From Bugula neritina (lineage: Eukaryota > Bryozoa > Gymnolaemata > Cheilostomatida > Bugulidae): 64,000 nucleotides of DNA. Under the pieces are notes generated by a model. That model saw only the letters and a program-made list of their open reading frames with translations, made no database searches and was not told the origin of the DNA. The stretch spans positions 5,429,429-5,493,428 of the forward strand of contig OZ037769.1 of assembly GCA_964035545.1 (NCBI GenBank), written 5' to 3'. Below, one piece after another: positions 62,543 to 64,000 of this stretch. The position numbers and the translations under genes were made by a program. The stretch's first letter is position 1; every line of letters begins with the position of its first letter.

Positions 62543-62621
62543 TTTATTAAGTATAAAATTAAATTAAAATATAATATTAATTAATTAATAAATTATTTAT
62601 AATAACTGACTATCACTATGA

Positions 62622-63127
62622 GGGTGTAGGTCATTTCGTACACAAGTCATTTGGTACCCACTTTTTCAGGTCGTTTCGTACACATCAATATGAATATGAA
62701 ATAATTTTTTTGTATTTATTTATTATTTGATGTATGAGTCATACATTAGTACATACATACAATAACAAAAATAATATAAAATAAATCAATAAAAATAAAA
62801 TCAAACAATAGTAGAGTGTTCAAAAATGATAATCATATAAAAATAAATATTAATGCATTTATCATGATACTCAAACTGATAAATTAATATAAAAAATTGA
62901 TTAATAAGTGACATGGGAGGTGTGAAAAATACATGCTGATTCTGGGATGTAATAAATAAGTAAACTGGAATCATTCAACTTCAAGTGGCTACTCAGTGGC
63001 TTCATTCATTGTTAATTTTTGTACGAAATAGACAGCGGTTTGTGTACAAAACTACCATTTTGCATACAAAACGACCGGAGTTAGTGTACAAAACGACTTG
63101 TGTTGGAAACGACGGTAACCCCACTAC
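62622..63127. mobile_element. Inverted-repeat element inserted in a TATCAC simple repeat
   Basis: The left end has 'gtcatttcgtacacaagtca' and the right end, reversed, has 'gtcgtttccaacacaagtcg'. Related GTCGTTT(C/T)GTACAC words recur inward on both sides. The sequence gactatcactat flanks it at both ends. The centre is AT-rich with no open frame. Family not assigned. Confidence 0.6.
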
Positions 63128-64000
63128 GACTATCACTATCACTCTATCAGTATCACTATTGTGTCAGCCAATAATTGTTACTGTGTCAGCACAGGTGCTG
63201 TTTGGCACGGATGACTATGTATTGTGATTCACTTAATGGAGGATGAATGGATAGAGGACACAGAAGCAGGCCACAACTTTACTTTTTGTCTACTGCCAAC
63301 AGTATATTTCTCGCAAAACTCAAATTCAAACTGAAATTTTAACCTATAACTGTAAAAACATCTTGTTAACTAAACATTGATTAACACAGCTTACAAAACA
63401 TTTAGTTAATGAAGTTAAAAACAAAAGATAGTATAATTTAGTATAATACTTGATACTTCTCATTATTTGGACAATAAAGTTCAAGTTGCCTGCATCTTCA
63501 ACAAGAGGAAAATTGAGCTACACTGACTCATTGAACAAAAACTGCCAGTAAATAGCTATCACAAAAGCTTTCACAAAAATTTTTCATCACACAATAGTTT
63601 TCTCAAAACTACCAAAATGAAAAAAGCTCCTGCAACAACTAACAGTATCACTATCACTATTACTATAACTCTAAATACAGAACTTTCACATAACTCAATT
63701 ACGCTCAAGTCGTAAGTTGATAAGAATGTTGATAATGCCAATCATATTCATATTCATATTGATATTCATATTCATAATGATAATTCATATTGATATTGAT
63801 AATCATAATCATAATGATAATCACTTGATAATGATATCTATAGAAAAAGCAATGACATTTTGCTGTACATTTAAATTATAATCACATATTGGAAATAAAA
63901 TTTAAATAACAACAAATATTGTGCTACAATGTAAAATATAAAAATGTTAACAGTCTTCAAAAAACAATTAATTACAATTTATGTAACTCCACTCCGATGC
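63128..64000. other. Right-edge non-coding sequence with simple repeats
   Basis: Contains TATCAC repeats (63128-63160 and about 63645-63670) and an ATTCATATTGATAATCATA tract at about 63740-63835. No exon recognised. Confidence 0.5.

Overview
The window is a piece of an AT-rich animal nuclear genome. Coding sequence is broken into short exons with GT-AG introns, and the intron phases join up across every gene I could assemble. The families present (caveolins, a tetraspanin, a CD36-type receptor, a chitin synthase-like protein, an NCBP2AS2 homologue) point to a metazoan, and chitin synthase plus the tRNA-derived SINE type suggest a spiralian/lophotrochozoan invertebrate. The species cannot be named from this sequence. 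There are no prokaryotic features, and most long reading frames without splice support are chance, antisense or repeat-derived.

Layout. 397-9287 (minus): a multi-exon, multi-pass protein matching the membrane half of chitin synthases; the catalytic half is not in the window. 9288-13519: gene-free, with several tandem repeats. 13520-16098 (plus): a complete five-exon gene for an unusual small heat-shock protein with a signal peptide and a Q/R/E-rich octapeptide repeat before the alpha-crystallin domain. 17280-23258 (minus): a complete six-exon tetraspanin. 24930-34254 (plus): a complete eleven-exon CD36/LIMP-2 receptor with a C-terminal dileucine signal, divergently arranged to the tetraspanin.

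35045-52715 (minus): the most striking region, a tandem array of cysteine-rich caveolins. Eight C-terminal (caveolin-domain) exons and eight short N-terminal exons, nearly all carrying an NRDPN motif, are present. Most genes have two coding exons with a phase-0 intron at the same place. Some copies are recent duplicates: a 2.5-2.6 kb unit is repeated around 45-50.7 kb. Two other copies have identical caveolin-exon proteins although their introns do not align.

56453-60754 (minus): an eight-exon F-box protein. 60827-62141 (minus): a four-exon homologue of the vertebrate microprotein NCBP2AS2. 62142-64000: repeats, no gene seen.

Mobile DNA is common in introns and spacers: seven copies of a tRNA-Thr(AGU)-derived SINE, a 128-bp hAT-like MITE with a perfect 8-bp target duplication, a 0.73-kb GATCGATC-rich inverted-repeat element inserted in a 23-bp tandem array, and another inverted-repeat element near the right end. 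The gene set is rich in membrane-domain proteins (caveolins, tetraspanin, LIMP-2-like receptor), but nothing shows that they act together.
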